A DNA stretch of 64,000 nucleotides, taken from positions 124,001 through 188,000 of the IMG/VR virus record IMGVR_UViG_3300046171_000162, one strand, 5' to 3'. The notes under the pieces were generated by a model. It saw only the letters and a program-made list of their open reading frames with translations, was not told the origin of the DNA and did no database searches. The translations under genes were made by a program, and so were the position numbers. Below, in pieces: positions 8,501-19,600 of the stretch. Origin of the DNA: a virus. The stretch's first letter is position 1, and every line of letters starts with the position of its first letter.

Positions 8501-11500
8501 AACTAAAAGCAGCGCAAATCTCCACACTACAAACCTTCTTTGGTTTTACTGGCGATACAATCACTCAACAGGGAACTAATGCTACTGGCGAACTCATCCG
8601 AGATGTGAGTGAAGAGAACACCATGGTGTTGAGAAACATCAGTGGTACTTTTGAACCAGGATATGACATCAATTCTTCTACTAGAGTAATTAACATACTC
8701 TTGTCTAAAAATAGTACATACACTCAAGGTGAAACACTTGCTCTTGTACTTTTTGACGATCCCACCACAGAAATTGCTACTGGTCAGATTTTAGCAGGAA
8801 CAGTCGAACAGAATGCTGTTAGACTAAAAGTATTGACTGGTAGTTTTGATGACTATCTAAATTATGAAGAAGGCGAAGTAATCTTGAAGAGTAGTGACCT
8901 AGGTAACACTGCTGGAACAGAAATTGTCATTATTAATGAGTTAAGTAGAAATATCAGAGTCACTGATATTGAAGAGAATATTGCTATTCTAGAAACTACT
9001 GAAGCACATGACTTTGGTGGTGGAGATATCATCGATATTATTGTAGATCCTGATGAAGCAACTACAGAGACTACTTACTATGTCACGAAGAAGAAATTCC
9101 AAGAACTAGATCTAATTGATCTACAATATAGTGCCAAAGTAGACGATAGTGGTATCGGAGCATCTACTGTCATCGGTTTGGGTAAAGACTACTATTCAAA
9201 CACATATAATGATGTACCCCTGGTATTTGCAAATTCTGCAAAGAACAGAGATGATATTGTTCAGGCAAAAGCGACTGTAGTTGTTGGTACTGGTAATTTT
9301 GATGGTAGTGGCAATATCGAAAGCATTACTGTTACCGATCCAGGTTCTAACTATCGTAGAGATGATATCTTAACTTTAGAACCAACTGCTATCCCTAGAG
9401 TAGATCCTGCTGATTTGGATCAGAGTCCTAATCTTGGTATGGTGTATACCAACCAATCGCAAGTAGAAGCAAATCTATCGAAGAGATTCTTCGTTGCAGA
9501 AGCTGACTACGATAATTTCATTGCCAATGAATATGTGGCAGCTGCTTTTGGTGTAAATGACGGTGGTAACGTAAACTTCATTTATCAGGGCACAGATCCA
9601 AATAATTTTAGTATTCAGTATTTTATTGTTGATGAAGAGGGAGATGAAATCACAACTTCCGATACAATTGGTGGATATGTAATTACTGCTGTAGATACCT
9701 TCTATCCTCCTGGTTCACTGTTACCACAGTACATATTCAAAGATCTAACTACCAACGAAGAAAACCCCACCTACAACCTTCGTGTTGGCAGCACACTCAC
9801 TATTCCCAACATGGGTGGTCATACCATCTATGTGGTGTCTGATTACAGCACAACGCTGGCACTTGATGGATATGCATTGAAGATTGAGGATTATGATATT
9901 GCTACTGGATCTTCTACCGATCAATCTGTCCCAATTACATTCACACCACAATTTGCTGGTACATACTACTATATCTGTATTGCCCACCCAGAAATGGTTG
10001 GAACCATTACTGTGTATCCTTCCCCAGGATCATCCACTCCTCTAATCAATGTAGATTCTGCTGGATTTGGTGTTGACAGAACAGATCTCAATGTAACTAA
10101 CACTTTCGGTATTGCAGTAAATGATTTACTGTCTATCGGATCTGAAGTTATCAAGGTTGTCACAGTTGACAACGCTAATAAGAAGATGACTGTGTTGAGA
10201 GCACAGGAAGGCACCAGTAAGTCAGATCATGGTGATGGAAAGGATATAACGTCTTTCAATCCATCTTACAACTTTACACCTGGATCTAGACTTGGCGGCA
10301 ATACTGCTAATGATCCTGTTGTTGTGTCTTACAATAAGACTACCAAGAGACTAATTGTCAACTGGGATTACAACGCAACATCTACAGTTCCTCTAACAAC
10401 TGTGTCTTCTATTGAAGACCAGAGCACACCATCTAAAGTGGTGTCTATTTCTAATACTTATCCTATCAAAGAGAAACTTCTCTTCTCTCTAGATAACAAC
10501 AACTTTATAACTAATCCTGTTGTAGACATTCAGAAGTATTACTTCTATAAGTTCGATGTCAGTCATCCTTCGATGCTGAATTCATACCTGGATATTTCTA
10601 CAAGTCCAAACTTCAATGTCTTTACAGAAGAGAAAGAAGTCGGTCTGACTGAACCTGGTAATCCTGGTGCATATGTCAGAATCAGACTTGGTTATGGTGC
10701 AGACATCGGTGAAAAGACACGTAAAGATGTAAACTTCACTAGTTACTATTACTTCCTCACTAATTCTTCCACAGACACAGAAGGATCTTTCTTGAGAGTC
10801 ATCGATGATCCTCTTTCTGGTAGAAAGAGAGTTACATACACATCAGACACCAAAGTTGTGTATGAAATCGGAAACATCCCACAATATGATGGATCTGGAG
10901 ATATTAACTATACAGGAAGATCTGTTGGAAAAATTGCATCTGTCAAACTAGATAACCTGGGTTCTGGATATACCCAAATGCCAGTTATCAAAGGCGTTGT
11001 GCCTGCTGATTCATGTAAGGCACAAGTAACGGCAGTTAGAAATGCCTCTACTAATGCAATTGAAGCAATTACTATTGATAATCCTGGTCAGAAGTATTCT
11101 AAACCAGAATTAGTGGTTGCGAGTGGTAATGGATCTGGATTACAGACAGAAATTGATATTGAGCTCGGTGTTGTCAAACAGATCAGAATTATCAATGGAG
11201 GTACATATACAGAAACTCCATTAGTAGAAGTCATTGAAACTGATAACAAATTGTTCTTTGAATCAGAAAATATTGGTGTTCCACAAAATGTCAATTTTGT
11301 TAAGTATGGATCTGGATTCCATACAGACAACACAATTATTTCTGAATACTCGACACCATCCATCTTTATCTTGAAAGATTTTGAATTGGATGCGTTTAAA
11401 GCGGGTGAGATCATTGAACAGCGTTCTGGACAAACTGTTACTGCTCAAGGTAGAGTAGCACCTGACGGATGGAAGAAAGGTTCAAATATAATGAGACTAC

Positions 11501-14500
11501 AAGAAATTGTAGGTGTATTTGAAGCTGGCAAACAGATTGTTGGGAAGAGTAAGAATAAAGGTACTGCTATCATTGATAGCATCAGGAAGTCTATATTCTC
11601 TCCTGTTATCGTAACTAGAGACAAGACTCTTGGCGTATTCAAGTCTGATAGAGGAAAGATCAGTTCTGGAAATCAGAGAATCCATGATTCAGATTTCTAT
11701 CAAGATTACTCGTATGTAATTAGATCTAGAACTCCAATCAAGCAGTGGCGTAATATCATCAAAGATACTACACACCCTGCAGGATTCAAGGCATTTGGTG
11801 AGGTGTACCTGGAAACACAGGCACCTGCGATCATGCCTGTTAATCAACCTGTCAAAAAGACTACGGTGATTATTACAGGTCCCCCTGTAAGTCTATCTAC
11901 TGTTTCTACCAAGAGATCTATTACTACTAGTATATTCAAGGTAAAAGACTCTAGAGTTTCGAGAGGTGCTGGTTCTGTATCTGTTGATGAGTTTGACGAG
12001 ACTCTATTCAGAACTAGAGAGTTAGAACTCACTCCTGCCTTTGATGGTAGATACGATCCTCAAACAGGTCTGAAGATTGGTAATACCCAGTTCACTATCA
12101 TTGATAAAGCAACAGGCACTGCATACACTCCATATAATGAGCAAGAACTGCTCATGACTATTGATGGTGTTGCACAGCGACCTGGTTATTCTTTCAAGGT
12201 GACTGGCAACCAACTCAATTTCTACGAACCACCTCTAGGTATCAGAATCAACGAAGATCAGGAAGTCCCAGCACAGAAAGAGTACATCAGATCCTTTAGG
12301 TTTAGAGAAGACACCGACAATTCTCGTTATCTCAAGAGACTGCAAAACATTGCAGATTCTTTTGATGGTAGAACTAGAATCTTCGATCTTAAATGGGAAG
12401 ATGGTAGTCTTGTAAAGACATCTGATAAAGAAGATTTGTTTATCTATCTTGATGGAGTATTACAGCAAGGTTCGTATGAAATCAGACGATTTTCAAGCGC
12501 AAACAAAGCAGATCGTATCGCTTTTGCTAAAGCACCCAAAAACTACAAAGACTTATACGATGCTGATGCTTTTCCACAAGAACTACAGAATGAAACATAT
12601 TTCTATGGATTTGGTGTGGGTCTATACGAAAGACTTGGAATTGACGAAAGAGTAGTACCATACAACCAATATAATCAATACCTCATTTACGATAGCAATA
12701 ATAATGTAATCAATTCTGTTGACGACAAAAACTTATATGTTTATGTCGATGGTGTATTGCAGAATAGGGAACTATCTTATAAAATTGCTGGATCTTTGAT
12801 TAGATTCAATCAAGCAGTTCCTTATGCAGAACAAGCAGATGGTACTTATGCATCTGCAAGAGTTGACATCATTCGTTTATATGGAAAGGATGCAATCCCA
12901 ACAGTTACTCTGTTTAATCATGAACCTGATGTTTACTACAACCGAGCAAAGGTTGAAATAGACCTTGCTAGTGGTTATGATTCCCTAACAACCTGGCGTA
13001 CACAAAACACCACTGATACTACTATTGTCAAGCAGGGCAATAATGTATGGGGAGATCTTATCTCGGTTTCTCTAGGTTCTGGTAACAAGTTTGTTATTGA
13101 GCTCCGTTCGCAGAATATCTCATCCTCTGCATCAGAACCAATCATCTTCGATAGAAATGATGGAACTCCTCTTACACTGAATCCAGATAGTTTCACCATT
13201 ACATATGTAACTAATGAAGATGGCGATAGAATCCTCAATAGACTAGAGGCAAACTATATTCCTTACTTACCTACAGGTGATGCCTTTGATAGTTATGACT
13301 ACAGAGGTGAGATTCTGAAGCAACATCCAAACCTTCGTGTTGGTGATAAGATCCAAATTGATGGTGAAAAATCATACAGAAGTATTATCAGTTCACCACT
13401 ATTTGCTAGACCAACTGATTATCGTGATGGAGAACAAATCTCCAATAACTTCTTCACAAAAATTGCTGCAAGTGGTTATGACAAAGAAAAATTTGGAGAA
13501 GGTCTGTCTGTAATTGCTAATGTTGATGCTGGTAAAGTAACTTCCCTTGATTGGAATCGTAGAGATCTCTCATACTATTTCAATAATGGTATTCTTGTTA
13601 ATCCCACTGCATATAATTACAACACCCCACCAGTCCTAAACTTTGTTCCTGTCAATGGTGAAGGTGGTGGTGCTAAAGCAAGAGTGATTGTATATGGTGG
13701 ACAAATCATTGATATTGAGATCGTAGATCCTGGATCTGGTTATACCAAGGCACCTAAAGTCGTAATCTCCAGAGGTTATTCAATCCTTCGTGAGAATAAC
13801 CATCCAGAGTTCTTCATGACCAGATATACCACTGGTGGTGGAGGTCAGAATCTAGTTGCCACTATCACTGCAGTATCGACTGTCATTCCTCTCTACTACA
13901 AGAACATCATTGAATCTGTTGGCGTTGTCAAGGTATTGGATCCAGTTTCTTTTGGCGCTGAAGTTACTAGAATTATTCAATTTATTGGTCCAGCAATTGG
14001 AATGGGTGAAGTATCTGAACAGAATATCCTCACTCAAATTCAGTATGTTGTTGCTACAGAATCTCCTGCTGCGGTATCACAACCTGCATTTACGAGAATC
14101 TTCCCAGAGAATATGGATGTTGCTTTTGAGTCATTCAGAGCAATTAAAACCAGATACTTTAGTTCTGGTGTTGTTGCATTGGATGAGAACCCTGTTGCTA
14201 ACCCCGAATACTACTCTCAAGGTAAGTTGGGAACTACAGTAGCATCTTTCCTCGATTATCTATATCTAGATGTTGGATACGCAAATGTATCTGGTATCAC
14301 CCTTGAGCAACTTGAGTTGACTTATACACAATTCAATGGTATCAGCGAAGGAGTTGATACCTGGATGGAAAATATGGCAATCAATGCCTCTTCATTGACG
14401 ACAAATGGAACGCTATTCAACCCAGGTGTTCCATCTCTACAAGAGCATGTCAGTTTCTTGGATGCTCCTGCAACTGATGTGTCAATTGTTCTTTATGTTC

Positions 14501-14679
14501 CCGACACATCTAGATTCCCTGACTCTGGAAAACTCTTATTGGGTAAAGAACTTGTAACATATACTAGCAAGTCAGCTGATCGTTTTGCTGGTGTTACAAG
14601 GGGTGTCGATGGCACCACTGCAGAAGCACATACTGCAGGTACATTCATCAGGACTATCGGTCTAGAGACAACTCTCTAA
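5581..14679 (+). CDS. 7: Giant gp7-type baseplate wedge protein with YHYH and cupredoxin domains
   Basis: The 3,032-residue product occupies the gene 7 position between gp6 and gp8 and is about three times the length of T4 gp7 (about 1,030 aa). Residues 1-220 look like a conserved wedge anchor (SLIETQLPAFIVSEYGNVAA; DIDKRQLIKNIADFYKVKGT). The rest is a chain of beta modules: a YHYH-type motif at about 766-782 (GYAYDGNPIYGPYAF); GxGYT-type strands near 557, 632, 1253, 1793, 1836, 1874 and 2717; a cupredoxin-like domain near 1395-1480 with His1414, Cys1466, His1469 and Met1472; and DGVLQ-type modules near 2193, 2290 and 2389. Residues 80-115 and the C-terminus (2980-3025) hold an RGVxGT module. 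By analogy gp7 clamps the wedge; the extra modules probably project from the baseplate. Orthology to T4 gp7 rests mainly on position. Confidence 0.75.
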   Translation: MSNKISSLIETQLPAFIVSEYGNVAAVIEAYYEQLESTGQSLDIISNITSYRDIDFYEKNLLTEQTTTTAGISVTDTTIAVADASSFPRKNGYVKIGDEICFYASRTDTEFLGVSRGVSGTTQLGDLYEKSQYTSSDAKFHATSSVVHNLSHLFLYALVKAFEREYLVDVPEVYLKGDIDKRQLIKNIADFYKVKGTDKSIRFIFNSIVSKSADDIPTTYYPKDFTVKVSESNWDASFALQVIVLQGDADWLIGQTIVQQSDKNSPNASYASVGIENVIGIGKVGDYGLFNLIINPSTVNGEFTIPEKTVLDRVLTPSQGAGSRVTVDSTLGWNTQNGYVQINNEVIRYEGKGSRQFIIRERGNVTRTHDVGDLVVGYSNVTASTDQGDVKLLVYGTLTNLNVDVAEPYSKVGDKVQISKPGFETKNPVIYDQTANRIRWQMNPGSLTPSVPLNPGVGQGLSNYVADVGAIYEDSQYFYISTSSYPSTRILTGATQPTPLVDPQLLKLIPKQSSTTPEVYKTPTRDIGIFVDGSIAFSFKSENNIAYGDIQTYNLTNRGSGYTKPPYVLVNGDSTIALSSLAGDTVNAITTIKNKNYTADPLIEITAGRYGAAEAVVTSGEITSIRVINSGEYYSAPPLILISDLAGKGRFAEYRAKINTLGKITEFEKVSGGKFYTQENVRVELFSEGQNNPAAATAKIYRWVRNRYFENELVLDDNNGLAVKDAIENEYYYGVAANPKRLRVKLQDNINPVTLQETATLTHSPILGYAYDGNPIYGPYAFSDPLDSSSSIARMNSGYELKNTRTDGPVDAPYEMGTFVDDYEWVATVDTGKTRLDINNGRFCVTPEFPQGTYAYFISMDATNKPVYPYILGDNFYSLPVRSNYESKITQKSIPSNSRRLFVPGTLKNGADEIAFVDSVSSGFVSSVKIEDSQPNFQVGCRIYVDDSGTGGSGASGIVASTFGKDVTGIESKELKAAQISTLQTFFGFTGDTITQQGTNATGELIRDVSEENTMVLRNISGTFEPGYDINSSTRVINILLSKNSTYTQGETLALVLFDDPTTEIATGQILAGTVEQNAVRLKVLTGSFDDYLNYEEGEVILKSSDLGNTAGTEIVIINELSRNIRVTDIEENIAILETTEAHDFGGGDIIDIIVDPDEATTETTYYVTKKKFQELDLIDLQYSAKVDDSGIGASTVIGLGKDYYSNTYNDVPLVFANSAKNRDDIVQAKATVVVGTGNFDGSGNIESITVTDPGSNYRRDDILTLEPTAIPRVDPADLDQSPNLGMVYTNQSQVEANLSKRFFVAEADYDNFIANEYVAAAFGVNDGGNVNFIYQGTDPNNFSIQYFIVDEEGDEITTSDTIGGYVITAVDTFYPPGSLLPQYIFKDLTTNEENPTYNLRVGSTLTIPNMGGHTIYVVSDYSTTLALDGYALKIEDYDIATGSSTDQSVPITFTPQFAGTYYYICIAHPEMVGTITVYPSPGSSTPLINVDSAGFGVDRTDLNVTNTFGIAVNDLLSIGSEVIKVVTVDNANKKMTVLRAQEGTSKSDHGDGKDITSFNPSYNFTPGSRLGGNTANDPVVVSYNKTTKRLIVNWDYNATSTVPLTTVSSIEDQSTPSKVVSISNTYPIKEKLLFSLDNNNFITNPVVDIQKYYFYKFDVSHPSMLNSYLDISTSPNFNVFTEEKEVGLTEPGNPGAYVRIRLGYGADIGEKTRKDVNFTSYYYFLTNSSTDTEGSFLRVIDDPLSGRKRVTYTSDTKVVYEIGNIPQYDGSGDINYTGRSVGKIASVKLDNLGSGYTQMPVIKGVVPADSCKAQVTAVRNASTNAIEAITIDNPGQKYSKPELVVASGNGSGLQTEIDIELGVVKQIRIINGGTYTETPLVEVIETDNKLFFESENIGVPQNVNFVKYGSGFHTDNTIISEYSTPSIFILKDFELDAFKAGEIIEQRSGQTVTAQGRVAPDGWKKGSNIMRLQEIVGVFEAGKQIVGKSKNKGTAIIDSIRKSIFSPVIVTRDKTLGVFKSDRGKISSGNQRIHDSDFYQDYSYVIRSRTPIKQWRNIIKDTTHPAGFKAFGEVYLETQAPAIMPVNQPVKKTTVIITGPPVSLSTVSTKRSITTSIFKVKDSRVSRGAGSVSVDEFDETLFRTRELELTPAFDGRYDPQTGLKIGNTQFTIIDKATGTAYTPYNEQELLMTIDGVAQRPGYSFKVTGNQLNFYEPPLGIRINEDQEVPAQKEYIRSFRFREDTDNSRYLKRLQNIADSFDGRTRIFDLKWEDGSLVKTSDKEDLFIYLDGVLQQGSYEIRRFSSANKADRIAFAKAPKNYKDLYDADAFPQELQNETYFYGFGVGLYERLGIDERVVPYNQYNQYLIYDSNNNVINSVDDKNLYVYVDGVLQNRELSYKIAGSLIRFNQAVPYAEQADGTYASARVDIIRLYGKDAIPTVTLFNHEPDVYYNRAKVEIDLASGYDSLTTWRTQNTTDTTIVKQGNNVWGDLISVSLGSGNKFVIELRSQNISSSASEPIIFDRNDGTPLTLNPDSFTITYVTNEDGDRILNRLEANYIPYLPTGDAFDSYDYRGEILKQHPNLRVGDKIQIDGEKSYRSIISSPLFARPTDYRDGEQISNNFFTKIAASGYDKEKFGEGLSVIANVDAGKVTSLDWNRRDLSYYFNNGILVNPTAYNYNTPPVLNFVPVNGEGGGAKARVIVYGGQIIDIEIVDPGSGYTKAPKVVISRGYSILRENNHPEFFMTRYTTGGGGQNLVATITAVSTVIPLYYKNIIESVGVVKVLDPVSFGAEVTRIIQFIGPAIGMGEVSEQNILTQIQYVVATESPAAVSQPAFTRIFPENMDVAFESFRAIKTRYFSSGVVALDENPVANPEYYSQGKLGTTVASFLDYLYLDVGYANVSGITLEQLELTYTQFNGISEGVDTWMENMAINASSLTTNGTLFNPGVPSLQEHVSFLDAPATDVSIVLYVPDTSRFPDSGKLLLGKELVTYTSKSADRFAGVTRGVDGTTAEAHTAGTFIRTIGLETTL
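9766..10020 (+). other. Cupredoxin-like (amicyanin-type) domain within the gp7-type protein
   Basis: Residues about 1396-1480 begin with LRVGSTLTIPNMGGHTIYVV and end with GTYYYICIAHPEMVGTITV. His1414 matches the first copper ligand of cupredoxins. Cys1466-x2-His1469-x2-Met1472 matches the amicyanin ligand loop, including its length. All four type I copper ligands are therefore present in the expected order. Copper binding itself is inference. Confidence 0.6.
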
Positions 14680-14694
14680 AAACACCGTATAAAA

Positions 14695-14702
14695 TATAAA
14701 TA
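14695..14702 (+). promoter_or_regulatory. T4-type late promoter (TATAAATA) before gene 8
   Basis: A perfect T4 late consensus octamer lies 31 bases upstream of the gene 8 ATG, in the 54-base gap after gene 7. Confidence 0.75.
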
Positions 14703-14733
14703 ACACAGAATCCAACCCGTATCTCTTATTTCA

Positions 14734-16599
14734 ATGGCTGCTATTATCTCGGAAAAGTTCAGAATTTTTAATGCGAAGCAGTTCCTAGAGTCTCTTACTG
14801 AAGGTTCTAGCGATACTGGTGTCGATCGAAGTCGTATGTACTTCTTTGTCGGCAGACCCCAAGCATGGGATTCATTTTTAGAAGTATACTCTACAGACGG
14901 TGGTTCGTTCGCCGTAGGTAATGAAGTATATGTTGGTGCCAATTACGCAGGCGCTACGTTCAAGGCAACAATCGCAAAGGTTCTTCCTGAAAGTCTTCTA
15001 CTTAACTTGGTAGGACCACTTCCAACTAGTGCTCCTGCTCTAGGGATCTCTGTTAAAAGAATACGACGGTTCGGCGGATACGGGTGTCCAAGCAACCACG
15101 GGTGTCTACAGATATTCTACAGAGAACGTTCCTCCTGTACCTCTTGATAACCTAACCGAGAAATTCAGCGTTTATAGTGACATCATTGCAGCGAAGAGAA
15201 TCACTTCTTCCTATGCAAGATCTGTTGTAAGAAGATACAACTGGGACACAGCGAACAATCCAAAGTTCGACATGTGGAAACCCAACTACTCTGCTACCCC
15301 TGCTGGTGGTGGTCAGGTCGGTGTTGGAACTGCTCTTGGTGGATCTTCCATCTCTGGAGCAAAGTTCTATGTAATGAACCAGGGTTATGAGGTATTCAAG
15401 TGCCTTTACAACGGTGAGACTGTTGCTAACCCATCTGGCGTTAACGTAGTTCACGAACCCAAAACCAACCCTTCTTCGGGTCTTGGTACATATGCTAATG
15501 GCATCTTTACTGCTCCTGACGGTTCTTATGTCTGGAAGTACATGTACACCATGCCTACTGATGATGTACTAGCATTCCTCTCCTCCGACTTTATGCCTCT
15601 TGCGGCAGTAGGAGAAACAAGCAGAGTTGCAACCGAAACCGCTGCTGTTGCAGGCAGTCTCAACATTGCTCTAATTAAAGATGCTGGCACTGGTCTTACC
15701 AACGGCACTTTCTATGCTCCTGTACTAGGAGACGGCACTGGCGCTGTTGCTAAACTAGTAGTTGCTGGTGGTGCTATCGACCAAATCGAAATGGAAACGG
15801 TAGGTTCTGGTTACACCTATGCATCTATTCCTGTTACAACTGGTATTCCTTCTGGAACTGCTGGAAGCACTGAAGCAATTGGTCTATTCTCCGATAATGC
15901 TCTCACAGTATCCCAAGCAGTTGCAGCAACATCTGCTCCTTCACTAGAAGTAATCATTCCTCCCCAAGGTGGTCACGGTTCTGACTTCGAGACAGAATTC
16001 AACGCAAAGCGCGTTATGGCAAACATTCGTCTCACTTTCGTTGAAAGTGCTGGCGACTTCCCCGTCGATAACGACTTCCGTCGTATCGGCATCATCAAGG
16101 ACCCATATGATTACGGTACTACTACCTTCTCTACTTCGGACACTCTTTCTGGATTGAAGGCAGTCAAGATCACTGGAGCAACTGGAGACTTCACCCCTGA
16201 TGAGATGATCACCAGACTGTTGCAGGAGGCACTGCAAAGGGCACCGTAGTCTCTTGGACCCTAGATGCTGGATCTCCTACTCCAACGCCAGGAACCCCTG
16301 GTAGCGGCGTTCTGAAGTACATGCAAAGTTCCGAGTATCATATGGATGCTAACTACATTGTGAGAGCATTTGCATCTGATGCTGCTAACGCAATTGTAGG
16401 TGTAGATTCTGCTTCTCAAGGTACTGTTGATGTTGCATTGGCAGATGGTACAGAACTAATTGGTTCCGTATTCACCGATGGTCTATCAGACCCCGAGATC
16501 GAAGCGAACACGGGCGATCTCATATACATAGAGAACAGAAGACTAATCACTAGAGCAGCTGACCAGATTGAGGATATCAAGTTAGTCATCGAATTCTGA
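14734..16599 (+). CDS. 8: Baseplate wedge protein gp8, interrupted by two compensating indels
   Basis: The span is exactly 622 codons, but the reading frame changes twice. Frame 1 runs from ATG 14734 to about 15055, frame 2 from there to about 16212, then frame 1 again to the TGA at 16597. Read across the breaks, the protein is continuous and matches T4 gp8: RSRMYFFVGRPQAWDSF at the start, GSYVWKYMYTMP in the middle, and GDLIYIENRRLITRAADQIE at the end, which aligns with the T4 gp8 C-terminus. gp8 binds gp10 and gp7 in the wedge periphery. Both breaks are at short homopolymers (one extra A, one missing C), so sequencing or assembly error is the simplest explanation; a functional wedge gene in a live phage should be intact. 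A GSGYT module occurs in frame 2 near 15803. Confidence 0.85.
15055..15058 (+). other. Frame break 1 in gene 8 (AAAA, one A too many)
   Basis: With three A residues instead of four the frame reads SVKEYDGSADTGVQATTG and continues into the downstream frame. As written it runs into an unrelated frame that stops at 15145-15147. Confidence 0.75.
16212..16213 (+). other. Frame break 2 in gene 8 (CC, one C too few)
   Basis: With CCC the frame reads DEMITQTVAGGTAKGTVVSW and continues to the natural gp8 end. As written it stops at a TAG at 16247-16249. Confidence 0.75.
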
Positions 16600-16632
16600 T
16601 TATAAACGAAAACAAGACGGTAGTTTAATACA

Positions 16633-19600
16633 ATGCCACAGAAGACTAATCTTAAAGCCGCCCCATATTTTGACGACTACGATTCTAGGAAAGATTTCTA
16701 TAAAGTATTATACCGCCCTGGTTACCCTGTACAGGGCAGGGAACTTAATACTACGCAATCTATCCTACAGAATCAAATCGAAAGCTATGGCAAATATGCT
16801 TTCAAACAGGGCGACCTAGTTGTCCCTGGAGAGGTCGGTCTCAACAAAAAACTTGACTTTGTAAAACTATCGTCTGTTTCTGAAGTTGCTGTCAACGTAG
16901 ACGGCGAATTGGTATATCAAAAGTATGACATCGATGGTCTGATTGGTCAAAAGATCAACGGACTATCTTCTGGTGTCATTGCGATTGTTCAGACTGTTGT
17001 AAAAGCAACAGAGAATAACTCTGATACACTATATGTAAAATATTTGACGGCAGGTGACAGTGGAGATGAAGAAAGGTTCCGCCAAGGAGAAACGCTCGAA
17101 GTTATCGATGGCATTAATAGCCCTCTACTCGTTGTTGGCACTGACGGCAGCGTTCTACCTACTAGCGTTGCAGTCTTAAATCCTGATACCAGTGAGACTA
17201 CATTTGTAGACAGTGGTGCAATGGGATTTGGTTCTGCTGTTCAAGTAGAAGAAGGTGTATATTTTGTCAATGGTTTCTTTGTAAGAAATGATTCTGGTCT
17301 AATCGTTGTTGATGGTTACAGTGACAATCCTTCTGTAAAAGTTGGATTCAAAATTGATGAAACTCTAGTCACACCAGAGGATGAACCCTCTTTGTATGAC
17401 AATGCGTTTGGATCTTCTAACTATGCTGCACCTGGAGCACATAGATTACAGATTTCACTATCTCTAGTCAAGTATCAATTTGAAGAGACTCCTGATAAGA
17501 ATTTTATTCAACTCCTGTCTATCAAGAATGGAGTTATCCAGAAGCAAGTCAAGCAAGCAGCATATAATACGCTTGAGAATACTCTTGCACGAAGAACCTA
17601 CGATGAGTCTGGAGACTACGTAGTAGATAGTTTTGACGTTGACATTAGAGAGTTCTATCAGAGAGATGGAAACTTTGGTCTATACACCGCTGGTCGTGAT
17701 GGCACTGTAGGACCCAATGGCATTTCTGCAGCTGATGCTGCGGATAAACTAGTTGCTACCGTTGGTGCTGGTAGAGCATATGTCCGTGGTTTCGAGATTG
17801 TAAACAAAGAAACCAAGTATCTAGAAGTTGATAAGGCAAGAGAAACCCTATCTAGAGACAATGTATCGATCAAGTCTAATGGACTTTCGACATTTACACT
17901 AACCAATGTATACAACACACTCCCACTGAATGCAGAGGGAGCAGATCTTACTGCATACCCAACTATTTTCCTGAATGCAGTACATAATGATGGAACTGTT
18001 GGTCTCAACAATCTAGAGGAAGTTGCTGAATACAGACAGACTATTTCTAGAAGAGGACAAGGATTTGACAAAGATGATGCCATTAAGACTATCTGGATTC
18101 AGGCAGCTGCTGATCTAGGTCTTATTGACGACACTAGTATTTCCGATTCTCCTGGTGCTGGAAAACTAGATTTGAGAACTTTGTACTTTGTTCAGACTAG
18201 ATCTTCTACTGGTGGTGTTGCAACAACAAATACAGTTAAGTGCTTGTCATTTGCAAAGGTCACCAGACCAGAAATTGGTGATTTGAATGCACAATTCCTT
18301 CAATTGACTGTTCAAGGTAGAAAGGATCTACTGGACAACATGTTCCTTGAATATGACGATGATGTATCAATCAGAAGAAGACTTCTTTACACCAGTCTTG
18401 CTAACGTCCAACAGGAAGTTAATAACATTGGATACATTGTAGACTATACAGAGAGCATTGTTCCTGTTGTTGGTATTGCAAAACCTAAAGACTTTTCTTT
18501 AACAAAGAGACCAGACGGATTTAATCAAGACACTGACATTGTTATCTCTCGTGGAAAACTTGCTGATGGTAGAGATACTTACAGCGGCAACTTCAACCTT
18601 TCATACTTCAACCCTGTCTTCTTCACAAGACTCCTAGTAGACTCTCCAGTCACTCCTGACTTCTCTCCTGGCAAATACATCATAGGTGCCCAAAGCGGCG
18701 CTTATGGGGTCATAGAGGGTGCTTCCAATGGATATATGTCTCTGGGAAGGAGTTTGTATGTAAAAACTCTGTATGGCAACTTCATTCCTGGTGAAACAAT
18801 CACCAGCGAAGAAGGATCTACATTACGTATTCCAAAGAACAATACTATTTCTCACTTCGTTGTACAACGTCAAGGAACTGGTTACACTGCAGGATCAAAA
18901 ATCAATATCAATGGAACTATCTTTGAAAGTGCTGACGTAGAAGTTGGCATTGATGGTGGTACTGTTTACAAAGTTACAATTAAGAACAGAGATGCATTGC
19001 AAACAGAATTTGCTGCACCTCCTGTCTGTGAGGTTCTTGGTTCAAGCACTATCGCTGTAAATATTGCTCCTGTTCTGTTCAGAGATAGTGTTCTTACTTA
19101 CAACTCACAGAACGTCAAGTCTTTGTACTCGACTTTTGGTTCTAACAACAAATTCTCCGCTGATATCGAAACTGGAGATGACTCTCTTGGTGATACGAGA
19201 GATGTAACCGAGAATACTTTCTCTGGTACAAAAGGTTACAGATTTATCGAATGTAATGGATTCAATTCCGATGCATCTTTAGTTCTCCAACAGGGAGACA
19301 TTGTTCAATTTAATGATGACACTGGAAGATTAAACAAGTTCTCCGTTTCACAGGTTACCCAACCTAGAGGAACTGATAAGTCTAGAGTTTATTTGAATGG
19401 TGCTCTACCAGATTCGATGACTGCTAAAACTGTCATCAGACAGAGAGGAAAGGTATTAAATGGATCTACTTCTACGTTGATTTTCCCAACGGGAAGTAAA
19501 GAAGTCGGCAGTCTTGTTTCTTCCACAGAAAACACGAAGATCACATACTATATCAGAAGAGACTTTGTAACTACTGGTAGTGATAACGGTGGTAACGTTA

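Noticed and set aside
16599-16632. A late promoter (TATAAACG) before the DUF4815-type gene
   Set aside because: It has two mismatches in the last three positions of the late consensus and was left out; the gene may be read from the gene 8 promoter.
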